From Candidatus Sulfurimonas baltica (GTDB lineage Bacteria; Campylobacterota; Campylobacteria; Campylobacterales; Sulfurimonadaceae), in assembly GCF_015265455.1 (NCBI RefSeq), contig NZ_CP054492.1:1984001-2048000 (forward strand): a stretch of 64,000 bases of DNA, given 5' to 3'. A program made the translations under genes and the position numbers. The notes beneath the pieces were generated by a model that worked only from the letters and a program-made list of their open reading frames with translations, was not told the DNA's origin and searched no databases. How positions within the stretch are numbered: the stretch's first letter is position 1; each line of letters starts with the position of its first letter. Below, in pieces: positions 40,010 to 49,038 of the stretch.

Positions 40010-40841
40010 TGAAATAAAGCCCCACTTAGTTGAGCTAAGAAAAAGACTAGGCATATCAGTTGCTAGCCTTATTGTTATGTTTTTTGTTATGTTTTACTTT
40101 CATGAACCAATCTTAAACTGGATGGTTGAACCACTAAACAATGCGCTAATAGAAGTTGGTAAAAAATCTATAGCGGATGCTGCTAGCGGTGTCAACTACG
40201 CAGTAGATGGCAAGGTAACAACCAGTCAAATTGGCGGTGCTTTTTTCGTTGCGCTAAAAGTTTCTTTCTTTGCTGCTATTGTAGGTGCTTTGCCAATCAT
40301 TCTAGCTCAAATCTGGATGTTTATTGCTCCTGCTCTGTATGCTAATGAAAAAAAGATGATTATCCCTTTTATTCTAGGTGGAACAATCATGTTTGCTCTA
40401 GGAGTTTTATTTGCATACTATGTTGTTACACCTTTTGGCTTTGATTTTTTAATTACCTTTGGTAGTTTCAAGTTTACTCCACTTATTAATATAGAAGATT
40501 ATGTTGGTTTTTTCACAAAAATTATGTTTGGTTTTGGAATAGCTTTTGAACTCCCTATTTTTGCATATTTTCTAGCTTTACTAGGTATGATCGATGATAG
40601 AATGATGAGAGATTTTTTCAAATACGCAGTAGTTATCATATTTATTGTTGCAGCGATGCTAACACCTCCTGATGTACTAACGCAGCTACTAATGGCTGGA
40701 CCGCTTGTGATTCTTTACGGTTTTTCTATTCTTATTGTTAGAGTAGTAAACCCTGCCCCGCCTCTTGAAGAAGAGGATGAGAATGAAGAAGAAGTAGACT
40801 TATTTGATGAGCTTAAAGCAATAAACAAAGATTTAGACTAA
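40002..40841 (+). CDS. tatC: Sec-independent translocase subunit TatC
   Basis: This 279-residue, six-helix membrane protein is the core of the twin-arginine receptor. It has the N-terminal HLVELRKRL motif (8-16), which contacts the signal peptide, and FIAPALYANEKKMIIPF and TPPDVLTQLLMAGPL typical of TatC. The C-terminus is a strongly acidic tail (EEEDENEEEVDLFDEL). It is translationally coupled to tatB. Confidence 0.95.
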   Translation: MFDEIKPHLVELRKRLGISVASLIVMFFVMFYFHEPILNWMVEPLNNALIEVGKKSIADAASGVNYAVDGKVTTSQIGGAFFVALKVSFFAAIVGALPIILAQIWMFIAPALYANEKKMIIPFILGGTIMFALGVLFAYYVVTPFGFDFLITFGSFKFTPLINIEDYVGFFTKIMFGFGIAFELPIFAYFLALLGMIDDRMMRDFFKYAVVIIFIVAAMLTPPDVLTQLLMAGPLVILYGFSILIVRVVNPAPPLEEEDENEEEVDLFDELKAINKDLD

Positions 40842-40920
40842 AAGAATGAATCCAAGCCAGATTCAAAAATTCATTTGTTTGAAGAGCAAAAATAAGATGT
40901 GTGATACAGGCAAAATATAG

Positions 40921-41970
40921 ATGTCTCAAAAAGAATACTTAACCTCCAGCTATAACTTCACACTTCCTAGTGAACTTATAGCTACTCACCCAGCCTCACC
41001 CAGAGACAGCGCTAAACTTTTGGTATACAACAGAGCTACAGATGAAATTACACATTCTGTTTTCTCTGATTTTGAAAAGTTTATTCCCAAAAAATGTGCA
41101 CTTATATTTAATGATACGAAGGTTATAAAAGCCAGACTTTTTGGCAAAAAGTCAAGCGGCGGTAAACTTGAACTGCTTATAAACAGAGCACTCAATGCCC
41201 ATGATGTGAATGTGTACATACGAGGAAAAGTAAAAATAGATTCTAAAATTTTCTTTACAGATGAAACAAAAAATATTTGTAAAAATTTAGTTGCACAAGT
41301 AAAAGAGTTAAATGATGACGGAAGCAGAGTTGTCCATTTTTTTAGTGATGATAAACTCCTAAGGTTTGAAGAATTACTTCCTATTATAGACAAGATTGGT
41401 CATGTACCGCTACCTCCATATATTCAAAGAGAAGACAACAAAGAGGATGAGAGTGAGTACCAAAGCGTATTTGCAGTGAATGAGGGAGCAGTTGCTGCAC
41501 CAACTGCATCTTTACACTTTACACATGAGCAACACAAAAGAGTTTGTTCAGCATTTGATCACGCTTTTGTAACTCTACATGTAGGAAGCGGAACCTTCAA
41601 GCCTGTTGAAGCAGAGACCATAACAGACCACCCAATGCACTCAGAATATTATGATATTTCAGACAAAGCAAAAAAGTTACTCGATTCTGATATACCAATA
41701 CTCAGTGTTGGAACAACTTCAACAAGAACCATAGAGTTTTATGCGAGGAATACATCTATGCAAAGAGGAGAGGCCAACCTCTTTTTACACCCAAACAACA
41801 AACCGTTAAGAGTAAATCATCTACTTACAAATTTTCATCTTCCAAAATCAACTTTACTTATGTTAGTTGCATCTTTCGTAGGTGTAGACAAGGCTCAAGA
41901 ACTCTATAGAGTCGCTATAGAAAACAAGTATAGATTTTACTCCTATGGCGATGCCATGCTTATAATTTAA
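40921..41970 (+). CDS. queA: S-adenosylmethionine:tRNA ribosyltransferase-isomerase (QueA)
   Basis: QueA converts preQ1 at tRNA position 34 to epoxyqueuosine, using SAM as ribosyl donor. The 349-residue protein has the family blocks YNFTLPSELIATHPASPRD (11-29), LIFNDTKVIKARLFG, GHVPLPPYI, AAPTASLHFT and HVGSGTFKPV. Length is normal. It is 79 nt after tatC and convergent with dprA. Confidence 0.95.
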   Translation: MSQKEYLTSSYNFTLPSELIATHPASPRDSAKLLVYNRATDEITHSVFSDFEKFIPKKCALIFNDTKVIKARLFGKKSSGGKLELLINRALNAHDVNVYIRGKVKIDSKIFFTDETKNICKNLVAQVKELNDDGSRVVHFFSDDKLLRFEELLPIIDKIGHVPLPPYIQREDNKEDESEYQSVFAVNEGAVAAPTASLHFTHEQHKRVCSAFDHAFVTLHVGSGTFKPVEAETITDHPMHSEYYDISDKAKKLLDSDIPILSVGTTSTRTIEFYARNTSMQRGEANLFLHPNNKPLRVNHLLTNFHLPKSTLLMLVASFVGVDKAQELYRVAIENKYRFYSYGDAMLII

Positions 41971-41995
41971 TTGGACCTTCTGATTAAATTATAAA

Positions 41996-42011
41996 CTTGA
42001 CTTGGAATCTA
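41996..42011. repeat. Partial copy of the palindromic intergenic repeat
   Basis: The 16-nt sequence CTTGACTTGGAATCTA is identical to the right half of the 39-nt repeat at 25106-25144 and 55645-55683. The left arm is not recognisable, so this looks like a decayed or truncated copy between convergent queA and dprA. Confidence 0.55.
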
Positions 42012-42079
42012 ATTGGTAATCGTTCGGTAGCTTTAAATTTACAATTTTATAAAAAACAAAAGGGTTGCTTACAAAAAAA

Positions 42080-42859
42080 TTAAGTTAAAAAAAGTAGTCC
42101 ATTTCTAATCTCAATATCACCGTTTAGTTCAGCTTCAAAAACTCTGCTGGGATATTTCTTTAGAGCGTCATCGTAAGTTGGATTATTGTTACAAAATTCT
42201 AAAAAATCGTCTATTTTATTCTCTACATGTATACCTTTACATGTAGAAAATCTCGCTGCAAATTCATCTATATCGTAAATCAGTTTTGCCTTATTATCCT
42301 TAAGCAGTCTATTTGTAGCTTCACTCTCACCTAGTCGTTGGGGAAGAACATAAATCTCTTTCCCCATCTTTAAAGCAAACTCAACACTTCTCATGGTTCC
42401 ACTACCCAGCTCAGCCTCACCAACAACCAAAACATCGCCAAGCGCCACAACAAGCTCATTTCTTACAACAAAGCTCCAAGGAGTCGCCAAAAAACCTGAA
42501 TCAAATTGACTCAGTAAAAGTCCATTGTTTTTTATATCGTTTAGTAAGTTTTTATTCACCGCTGGATATCTAATGTCAACACCGCACGGCAATACAGATA
42601 TAGTGTGCAAAGCTCCAGCTCCACTATGAGCAACAGCATCAATACCCATAGCTCCTCCACTAACAACACATATCCCATTTTTAGCCAATTGAGATGCTAG
42701 TTTTTGAATCATAAAGCGGGAGTATTTAGTAGGTCTTCGACTTCCAACAATTGAGATTTTGGTTCGCTTTAAAAGTTCAAGATTTCCATCATAAAAAAGC
42801 TGGTTTGGATAGCTTTTCATGCACGAAAGCTCTTCAATTTTATCTTCAACTATATTCAT
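42080..42859 (-). CDS. dprA: DNA processing protein DprA
   Basis: DprA loads RecA onto incoming single-stranded DNA during natural transformation. The 259 residues are the Rossmann-like DprA core, with SIVGSRRPTKYSRF, VSGGAMGIDAVAHSGAG, VLPCGVDIRYP and GSGTMRSVEFAL. It lacks the N-terminal SAM-like domain of longer DprA proteins and has a short C-terminal region. It begins 1 nt after the upstream deacetylase gene. It suggests, but does not prove, competence. Confidence 0.92.
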   Translation of the reverse strand: MNIVEDKIEELSCMKSYPNQLFYDGNLELLKRTKISIVGSRRPTKYSRFMIQKLASQLAKNGICVVSGGAMGIDAVAHSGAGALHTISVLPCGVDIRYPAVNKNLLNDIKNNGLLLSQFDSGFLATPWSFVVRNELVVALGDVLVVGEAELGSGTMRSVEFALKMGKEIYVLPQRLGESEATNRLLKDNKAKLIYDIDEFAARFSTCKGIHVENKIDDFLEFCNNNPTYDDALKKYPSRVFEAELNGDIEIRNGLLFLT

Positions 42860-42860
42860 T

Positions 42861-43889
42861 TTAATACAGTCTATCTATAAGGACTAGCTCAACATCCTCA
42901 AAAAGTTTTTTTGATTCACTCAGTGCCATAATTGTATTTGCATGTGGATGTCCTATGGCTATGGCAGTTCCATGTACTTTTGCTACTTTTATCGCTTCTT
43001 TAATCTGCTTTTTGACGTATTCTTTTTCCAATTCATGATCTAAAAATATATCTCTGGCCATATATTTTTTTCCATAATTTTTCATAACAACAGGTACTTT
43101 TGTTGAAGCGATAGTTCTGCTGTCTATAAAGTCTATATTTTGTTTTTTCAGGGCATAGATTAGTTTATTTACAGCTAATTCGTTAGATGTAAATTTGCTT
43201 CCTGTGTGATTGTTTATATATTTCACGTTTGGAAACAGTTTCTTTATACTTGCAATTCTTTGAGAAATCTTTGTCTGCGAATCAGCAACTCTTAAAGTAA
43301 ATGGCTCCTCTTTTGTAAAGCTCTTAGCTTCCATAGGCAAATGAACCATATAAAAATTTTCATGTGAAGCTAGTATTGCCGAGTTAGGTCTAAACTCACT
43401 TGGTGGCAGAAAAGACATGGTAAGTGGTAAATTTAGACTCTTAATTGCGTTCACATGTGACTTTACACTCACATCGTCTATAATAATCGCCAACTTTGGT
43501 TTTGTAAAAACTATTTTTGCCTCTCTCTCTGGCGCATTGGGTAAAGTTTCATCATCATATTCATGTGACGCACTGATGTGCTTCACGCTGATTTCTGGTT
43601 CTTTATCTAGCTTTTTCTCCTCATCTTTTTTCAACACCTCTTTAAGACGACTGCTTACGCTGCTTTTATCTTTTTGTGCACTAACAGCCTCAAGCTTTCT
43701 AAGCATCTCCAATTTTTTTTTATCTTTTCTTAGCTCTTTTTTTACCATTTTATCTTTGGCTTCTTCATAACCTATGTAGTACCCTGCTATAAGAGAACCT
43801 AAGATTATTGCTATTACTGCCAAGGTCCACGCTGTGTACATTAAAATATTTGAACTTTTTTTAGAACTTTTATTTTTTCTTTTTCTCAT
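42861..43889 (-). CDS. Divergent polysaccharide deacetylase (YibQ/DUF610 family)
   Basis: The 342 residues have a basic N-terminus and one membrane helix (about 15-39). A charged coiled region (about 43-120) follows, then a periplasmic catalytic-like domain with LAIIIDDVS, PLTMSFLPPSEF, VHLPMEA, NNHTGSKFT and AIGHPHANTI. This is the divergent polysaccharide deacetylase family related to YibQ, whose substrate is unknown but probably cell-wall or surface glycan. It is co-transcribed with dprA, as next to dprA in Campylobacter. Confidence 0.85.
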   Translation of the reverse strand: MRKRKNKSSKKSSNILMYTAWTLAVIAIILGSLIAGYYIGYEEAKDKMVKKELRKDKKKLEMLRKLEAVSAQKDKSSVSSRLKEVLKKDEEKKLDKEPEISVKHISASHEYDDETLPNAPEREAKIVFTKPKLAIIIDDVSVKSHVNAIKSLNLPLTMSFLPPSEFRPNSAILASHENFYMVHLPMEAKSFTKEEPFTLRVADSQTKISQRIASIKKLFPNVKYINNHTGSKFTSNELAVNKLIYALKKQNIDFIDSRTIASTKVPVVMKNYGKKYMARDIFLDHELEKEYVKKQIKEAIKVAKVHGTAIAIGHPHANTIMALSESKKLFEDVELVLIDRLY

Positions 43890-44008
43890 TAAGTTTAAAT
43901 CCTACTTCTGTCTTTTATTATAAAACTATATCTAAAAAGTAAACTCATTTAGATTAATATGGCATATTGACATATATTCATATTTCTACATCAAGCAAAA
44001 ATAGATAA

Positions 44009-44037
44009 TTACAAATTAAGTATATTTTATGTATAAT
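44009..44037 (+). promoter_or_regulatory. Promoter of rpsF-ssb-rpsR
   Basis: TTACAA (44009-44014), 17 nt, TATAAT (44032-44037). The -10 is perfect and the -35 weak, as is common in Campylobacterota. The predicted start is near 44044, placing the hairpin leader immediately at the RNA 5' end. Confidence 0.6.
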
Positions 44038-44044
44038 CCCGCGT

Positions 44045-44105
44045 TCCTTTCTCTTTGTATCATTACATTAAATGATATATTTATGATCCGAAAGGGAAAC
44101 AAAAG
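44045..44105 (+). promoter_or_regulatory. Candidate S6:S18-binding autoregulatory leader RNA
   Basis: In the rpsF leader, TATCATT / AATGATA (44058-44064 with 44071-44077) form a perfect 7-bp hairpin with a 6-nt loop. An outer stem pairs CCTTTC (44046-44051) with GAAAGGG (44090-44096), leaving CCG (44088-44090) at the junction on the 3' side. A hexaloop hairpin with CCG in the internal loop is the known layout of the S6:S18 mRNA-binding motif used for feedback in many bacteria. The structure was drawn by hand, not computed. Confidence 0.6.
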
Positions 44106-44159
44106 CTTACATGTACGTTATGTATAAATGTAAACAAAATACCAAAGGGAGTTTACTCT

Positions 44160-44567
44160 ATGAGAAATTACGAAAACCTAGTAATCGTAAAACCGACACT
44201 AACAGCAGAAGAAATTCAAGCTAGCATTACTGCTATCGAAGAAGTTATCACTTCTAACGGTGGCGAAATTGCCACAACAGACGCAATGGGTATGAGAAAA
44301 TTAGCATATTCTATTGATAAAAATGAGCGTGGATACTTCCATGTTATCTACTATTCAGTTGCTCCATCAGCAATTACTGAAATTGAGAGACGCTTTCGCA
44401 TTAATGAAGATATTCTTCGTTTTGTTACTATCAAGTATGATACTAACCGTGAAGTAGTAGCTTTTAATCAACTAGTGCAAAAAGCTCAAAAGAAAGCAGC
44501 AGCGCCTGCTAAAGTTGAAGCAGAAGCTGAAGTAACAGCAGAAGCTGAAGTAGCAGTAGCAGAGTAA
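44160..44567 (+). CDS. rpsF: 30S ribosomal protein S6
   Basis: S6 binds 16S rRNA together with S18. The 135-residue protein starts MRNYENLVIVKPTLT and has RKLAYSIDKNERGYF, both typical of S6, then an Ala/Glu/Lys-rich tail (about 105-135) beyond the core. It is first of rpsF-ssb-rpsR, with a strong AAAGGGAG ribosome-binding site and a candidate S6:S18 leader upstream. Confidence 0.95.
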   Translation: MRNYENLVIVKPTLTAEEIQASITAIEEVITSNGGEIATTDAMGMRKLAYSIDKNERGYFHVIYYSVAPSAITEIERRFRINEDILRFVTIKYDTNREVVAFNQLVQKAQKKAAAPAKVEAEAEVTAEAEVAVAE

Positions 44568-44599
44568 TTGGCAATAGCCTAAACAAATAAGGAATATTC

Positions 44600-45136
44600 A
44601 TGTATAACAAAGTTATTATGGTTGGAAACTTAACTCGCGATATCGAACTTAGATACTCTCAAGGCGGAATGGGGATAGCAACTACTTCTCTAGCAACAAG
44701 CCGAAAATTCACTACCAATGGTGAGAAAAAAGAGGAAGTCTGTTTTGTAGATATCACATTCTTTGCAAGAAGCGCGGAGATTGCTAACCAATACCTTAGA
44801 AAAGGGAGTAAAATCCTAGTTGAAGGTAGACTTAACTTTGATCAATGGGTAGATCAAAATGGACAGAAACGCTCTAAGCATACCGTAGTTGTTGAGACTA
44901 TGCAGATGTTAGATTCTAAAGGTGACAACCAAGGTGGCGGTAGTAATTATCAAGCACCTCAAGGTCAACAGAATCAGCCTCAGCAGCAACAAAGTTATCA
45001 ACAACCGAGCTATCAGCAGCAGCCACAAAGCTATCAACAGCCGGCTCAGCAAAATGCTAATGCTTACTCTAAGCAAATGCCAAGTAGCGACTCTGTTCCA
45101 GTGATTGACATAGATGAAGATGAAATTCCGTTTTAG
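44600..45136 (+). CDS. ssb: Single-stranded DNA-binding protein
   Basis: SSB protects single-stranded DNA in replication, repair and recombination. The 178 residues have an N-terminal OB fold (1 to about 108; MYNKVIMVGNLTRDIELRY and SKILVEGRLNFDQW), a low-complexity Gln/Ser/Tyr-rich linker with repeats of QQ and SYQQ (about 115-160) and the acidic protein-interaction tip DIDEDEIPF. It lies between rpsF and rpsR, the usual arrangement. Confidence 0.96.
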   Translation: MYNKVIMVGNLTRDIELRYSQGGMGIATTSLATSRKFTTNGEKKEEVCFVDITFFARSAEIANQYLRKGSKILVEGRLNFDQWVDQNGQKRSKHTVVVETMQMLDSKGDNQGGGSNYQAPQGQQNQPQQQQSYQQPSYQQQPQSYQQPAQQNANAYSKQMPSSDSVPVIDIDEDEIPF

Positions 45137-45161
45137 AAATTAGATAACAAAAGGAAGTAAC

Positions 45162-45425
45162 ATGGCAGAAAGAAGAAAATACAAAAAAAGATTTTGTAAA
45201 TATTGTGAATCAAAAGTAGATTTCATGGATTATAAAGATGTAGGAGCACTACGTTTTTCACTTTCAGAGAGATATAAAATCATGCCTCGTCGTTTAACAG
45301 GTAACTGTAAACGTCACCAAGACATGATATCAACAGTTATTAAAAGAGCTCGTGCAGCAGCATTAGTTCCATATACTGTAACTCGTAAAACAGTTGTAAC
45401 TGCACCATTCGAAAACCTTAGATAG
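45162..45425 (+). CDS. rpsR: 30S ribosomal protein S18
   Basis: This 87-residue, very basic protein starts [18 protein letters not shown]. The CxxC pair (Cys12, Cys15) suggests the zinc-binding form of S18. [20 protein letters not shown] is the family core. It is last gene of rpsF-ssb-rpsR. A short hairpin (TCCCC / GGGGA, 45438-45453) follows the stop. Confidence 0.95.
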   Translation: MAERRKYKKRFCKYCESKVDFMDYKDVGALRFSLSERYKIMPRRLTGNCKRHQDMISTVIKRARAAALVPYTVTRKTVVTAPFENLR

Positions 45426-45437
45426 GTTTTTACAAAT

Positions 45438-45453
45438 CCCCTTTTCTGGGGAC
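45438..45453 (+). terminator. Short hairpin after rpsR
   Basis: TCCCC-TTTTCT-GGGGA forms a 5-bp GC-rich stem 13 nt past the rpsR stop. No U-run follows, so termination is only suggested by position at the end of the operon. Confidence 0.4.
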
Positions 45454-45678
45454 TAACTCAGCTTCCCTCTTAGTTTAAATAACTTTTAGTAAACATTCAT
45501 TTCAACAATATCAACATTCTTTCGACCTCTTCATCCCAAACATTACTAGCAAAATTTACACTTGCAAATCATCTATCTTATAACGTTATTAAGCTATAAT
45601 CCTTAGTCAAAAAATTTATATATTGACTTATCTTTAAACTTTAAAATAATGAAAATTTGTAGAAATAGTTGGAGACAT

Positions 45679-47208
45679 ATGGAAACGCAGATAAAAGAAA
45701 ACATTGAGTTAAAATATCTAAGCATGGATGATTATCAAGAGTTAAAAGAGGTTATGCTCTTATCATATGAGACTATGCCCGACGCTTATTGGAAAGAGCA
45801 TCAATTTAAATCATTGATTGATAAATTTCCAGAGGGTCAGATTATTATAAAAATTGATGGTGAAATAGCCGGATGTGCATTATCAATTATAGTAAAGTAT
45901 GATGAATTTGCAAATCATCACACATATCAAGAAATAACAGGTAACTATACTTTTGATACGCATACAGACAAGGGAGATATACTTTACGGAATTGATGTCT
46001 TTGTCAAACCTAAATTTAGGGGTCTTAGACTAGGAAGGCGTTTGTACGATTACAGAAAAGAGTTATGTGAAAAGTTAAATCTTAAAGGGATTGCTTTTGG
46101 TGGTAGAATTCCAAACTATCACAAATATGAAAATGAATTTTCACCAAAAGAGTATATTGAAAAGGTAAAAAGAAAGGAGATTCACGATCCTGTACTCAAT
46201 TTTCAAATATCAAATGATTTTCACCCATCAAAAATATTAAAAGGGTATTTAGAAGTGGATCAAGCATCTGGTGAGTTTGCAGTTTTACTAGAATGGGATA
46301 ATATCTATTATGAAAAACCAAGTAAGATAACGTCAGCAAAGAAAAAAATAGTTCGCTTGGGCTTGATTCAATGGCAAATGAGACCTTATAAAAATCTAGC
46401 AGAGTTAATTCAGCAAGCTGAATATTTCATAGATACTGTTTCAGGATATCGTTCAGATTTTGCGTTGTTTCCGGAATTTTTCAATGCACCTTTGATGGCT
46501 GAGAACAATCACCTCTCAGAGCCTGCAGCAATTCGAGAATTGGCGAAACACACACATGATATTATTCAAAAATTTTCAGAGTTTGCTATATCATACAACA
46601 TTAACATTATCTCTGGAAGTATGCCTGAGATAAAAGATGGTCACTTATACAATGTCGGTTATTTATGCAGACGCGATGGGACAATTGATCGTTACGAGAA
46701 AATACATGTAACACCGGATGAGGTAAAAATATGGGGGATGCAGGGTGGTCATGAGATAAAAACTTTTGATACGGACTGTGGAAAAATCGGGGTGCTAATC
46801 TGTTACGATTCTGAATTTCCTGAGCTCAGCAGACTCCTTGCAGAAGATGGAATGGACATATTATTTGTCCCTTTTTTAACAGACACACAAAACGGCTATT
46901 CAAGAGTAAGACATTGCTCCCAGGCAAGAGCTATTGAGAATGAATGTTATGTTGCTATTGCAGGAAGCGTGGGGAATCTACCTAATGTACACAATATGGA
47001 TATGCAGTTCGCTCAGTCTATGGTCTTTACTCCTTGTGATTTTGCTTTTCCAACAAATGGGATAAAAGCGGAAGCTACGCCAAATACGGAAATGGTTTTA
47101 ATAGCCGATGTTGACATAGACCTTTTAACGGAGCTACATGAATTTGGAAGTGTCAAAAACTTAAAAGATAGAAGAAAAGATATATATGAAGTAAAGAGAA
47201 CAACTTAG
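45679..47208 (+). CDS. GNAT acetyltransferase - nitrilase-superfamily hydrolase fusion
   Basis: The protein has 509 residues from the ATG at 45679, preferred over 45649 because GGAG lies just upstream. Residues 1 to about 215 form a GNAT domain with the acetyl-CoA loop RGLRLGRRL (114-122). Residues about 224-509 form a carbon-nitrogen hydrolase with the full catalytic triad: Glu266 (FPEFF), Lys341 (EKIHVTP) and Cys375 (ICYDSEFPE). The fusion is a known architecture of unknown substrate; amide hydrolysis coupled to acyl transfer is an inference. It is preceded by a 253-nt non-coding gap and stands alone. Confidence 0.9.
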   Translation: METQIKENIELKYLSMDDYQELKEVMLLSYETMPDAYWKEHQFKSLIDKFPEGQIIIKIDGEIAGCALSIIVKYDEFANHHTYQEITGNYTFDTHTDKGDILYGIDVFVKPKFRGLRLGRRLYDYRKELCEKLNLKGIAFGGRIPNYHKYENEFSPKEYIEKVKRKEIHDPVLNFQISNDFHPSKILKGYLEVDQASGEFAVLLEWDNIYYEKPSKITSAKKKIVRLGLIQWQMRPYKNLAELIQQAEYFIDTVSGYRSDFALFPEFFNAPLMAENNHLSEPAAIRELAKHTHDIIQKFSEFAISYNINIISGSMPEIKDGHLYNVGYLCRRDGTIDRYEKIHVTPDEVKIWGMQGGHEIKTFDTDCGKIGVLICYDSEFPELSRLLAEDGMDILFVPFLTDTQNGYSRVRHCSQARAIENECYVAIAGSVGNLPNVHNMDMQFAQSMVFTPCDFAFPTNGIKAEATPNTEMVLIADVDIDLLTELHEFGSVKNLKDRRKDIYEVKRTT

Positions 47209-47214
47209 CAACTT

Positions 47215-47260
47215 CGAAGATATCAAGTCTATATCTTCGTATGCAGAGGTTTTTCTCTGC
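47215..47260 (+). terminator. Two tandem perfect hairpins after the GNAT-nitrilase gene
   Basis: CGAAGATAT / ATATCTTCG (9-bp stem, 47215-47239) is followed after 3 nt by GCAGAG / CTCTGC (6-bp stem, 6-nt T-rich loop, 47243-47260). They start 7 nt past the stop codon. No U-run follows. They lie 64 nt before the next gene, so they could end one transcript or regulate the next. Confidence 0.5.
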
Positions 47261-47324
47261 TCTTGGTCACTTACTATTGATTTAGGAATATTTTTTGCTA
47301 TCAGAATAGTAAAAAAGTACTCAC

Positions 47325-49037
47325 ATGCACTATATTTTAACAATTATCCTACTCGTAACCTCCATATATGCAAAAGCAAAAGAGTTCTCTGTAGTCATAG
47401 ATGAGCCATTCAATAATTCTCTACTTGATGTAACAGAGAATCATGACCGCACCGTTAGTGCTGTAGGATTCGTAAAAACACAAAACAATATTACCTCAAA
47501 AAAGGGGACTACATACACTAATGCATTTGATTATTTATCATCTATCTCAAATACTCATGGCTCTCAAATACATTTAGTAAAAGTTGATAATCAGGCGAAT
47601 ATCACACTGAGAAAGTCTGTAAAGCTTCAAAATTTCAACGAACCTGTTTCAATACTTAAAACACCAGAAGATGGGCACTATATAGGCGGTTACACGCTTG
47701 ATGGCTCATTATTAATTCTCAAACTTGACCAAAATGGCAATACTATTTTTACAAAAGTATTTGGGACAAGCAATTATGACAAAATGAGTAATCTTGTATT
47801 GCTTAAAGACGGTGGTGTTCTGGCTATCGGCTCTTCAGCAACAACAAGATCACAAAATGACAAACTCTTTGAGAGTGGACTTGGTCTTAATGATATATTT
47901 ATAAGTAGATTTTCAAAAGACGGTGCCAAGCTCTGGAGCAAGAAATTTGGGACTGAGCATGATGATAAAGGAGTGGACGCGGTAGAAGCTAATGACGGCT
48001 CTATTGTTGTTTTGAGTCAAACAAATTATGATAGATTCAAAAACATCTCTATTATGAGATTAACAGAGAATGGGGATAAAACCTGGCTACATCATTACAA
48101 AAATGAAAAGCTTACTACTCCATACAAAATTATTAAACTCAAAAACAATAACTTTGTTGTATCTTTGAGTCAAGAAGATGAGATGCATAAACAGCAGATA
48201 AGGCTTATAAAATTTGATATACAAAAAAATATTTTACTTGACAAAACAATCCATACAACATATGCTAGTGCACTAAGAGATATAAAAGAGTATTCGGACT
48301 CGAAACTAATTGGGGTTGGATATGTAAGTGATACATATAACAGAGATGGTCTAGCAATGCTTTTAGATAGCGAGTTTAATATGCTCCAGCAAGAGCACTT
48401 CGGTGAAGAGAACTACGATGAGTTTAGTGCGGTTAAAATCTTGCATAACTCTCAAGCTGTTGCCGTTGGAGTACATACAGATAAAGAGTCTCAAGAGTCT
48501 AACATGTGGCTAGTAAAGCTCAACAAAGATATTTCAATAGCTCAAATCGCACCTAAAGTAACTGATTTTTATAAAGAGTTATGTAGAGTATTCAAAGATG
48601 AGATTAAATCCCACAAACTAACTATTAAAGAAGATTTATCAATTAGGTTTATTGATAAAAATTTATATTTTAAAACCGCACAATATATACTAACTGAAGA
48701 TCAAGAAAAATTTTTAAATATATTTGCTAAAAAACTTTTTCCTTTTTTATATGCTCACAAAGTGTTTATTAATACATTAGAGATTAATGGTCATACATCA
48801 AGCGAATGGGCAGAAACAAACTTTACAAGCAACTATTTGCTAAATGAAAAGTTATCAATGAATCGCTCATATCACACTCTTGCCTACATGTTTAAAAATC
48901 AAGACATAGAGACTCAAAACTGGCTATCAAGTATAATTAAAGGTAGTGGGCTTAGCTATTCAAAGAGAGTAATGTTTGATGAAAAAGAAGATAAAGAAAA
49001 ATCAAGAAGAGTCTCCTTCAAGATTATTCTAAAGTAG
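47325..49037 (+). CDS. Exported beta-propeller-like protein with OmpA-like C-terminus
   Basis: The 570 residues begin with a signal peptide (about 1-17, MHYILTIILLVTSIYAKA). Residues about 60-400 contain repeats of about 50 residues ending in patterns like KLDQNGNTIFTKVFG and RFSKDGAKLWSKKFG followed by an acidic DGG stretch, as in propeller-type repeats. Residues about 430-570 resemble the OmpA/MotB peptidoglycan-binding fold: GHT (489-491), NEKLSMNRS (507-515) and a closing SRRVSFKI. The usual Asp after GHT is Ser, so peptidoglycan binding may be altered. I know no named family with this combination. Confidence 0.65.
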   Translation: MHYILTIILLVTSIYAKAKEFSVVIDEPFNNSLLDVTENHDRTVSAVGFVKTQNNITSKKGTTYTNAFDYLSSISNTHGSQIHLVKVDNQANITLRKSVKLQNFNEPVSILKTPEDGHYIGGYTLDGSLLILKLDQNGNTIFTKVFGTSNYDKMSNLVLLKDGGVLAIGSSATTRSQNDKLFESGLGLNDIFISRFSKDGAKLWSKKFGTEHDDKGVDAVEANDGSIVVLSQTNYDRFKNISIMRLTENGDKTWLHHYKNEKLTTPYKIIKLKNNNFVVSLSQEDEMHKQQIRLIKFDIQKNILLDKTIHTTYASALRDIKEYSDSKLIGVGYVSDTYNRDGLAMLLDSEFNMLQQEHFGEENYDEFSAVKILHNSQAVAVGVHTDKESQESNMWLVKLNKDISIAQIAPKVTDFYKELCRVFKDEIKSHKLTIKEDLSIRFIDKNLYFKTAQYILTEDQEKFLNIFAKKLFPFLYAHKVFINTLEINGHTSSEWAETNFTSNYLLNEKLSMNRSYHTLAYMFKNQDIETQNWLSSIIKGSGLSYSKRVMFDEKEDKEKSRRVSFKIILK

Positions 49038-49038
49038 T

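Noticed and set aside
44946-45060. Repetitive CAG/CAA-rich tract resembling tandem repeats
   Set aside because: It encodes the Gln/Ser/Tyr-rich linker of SSB; low complexity at protein level explains it.
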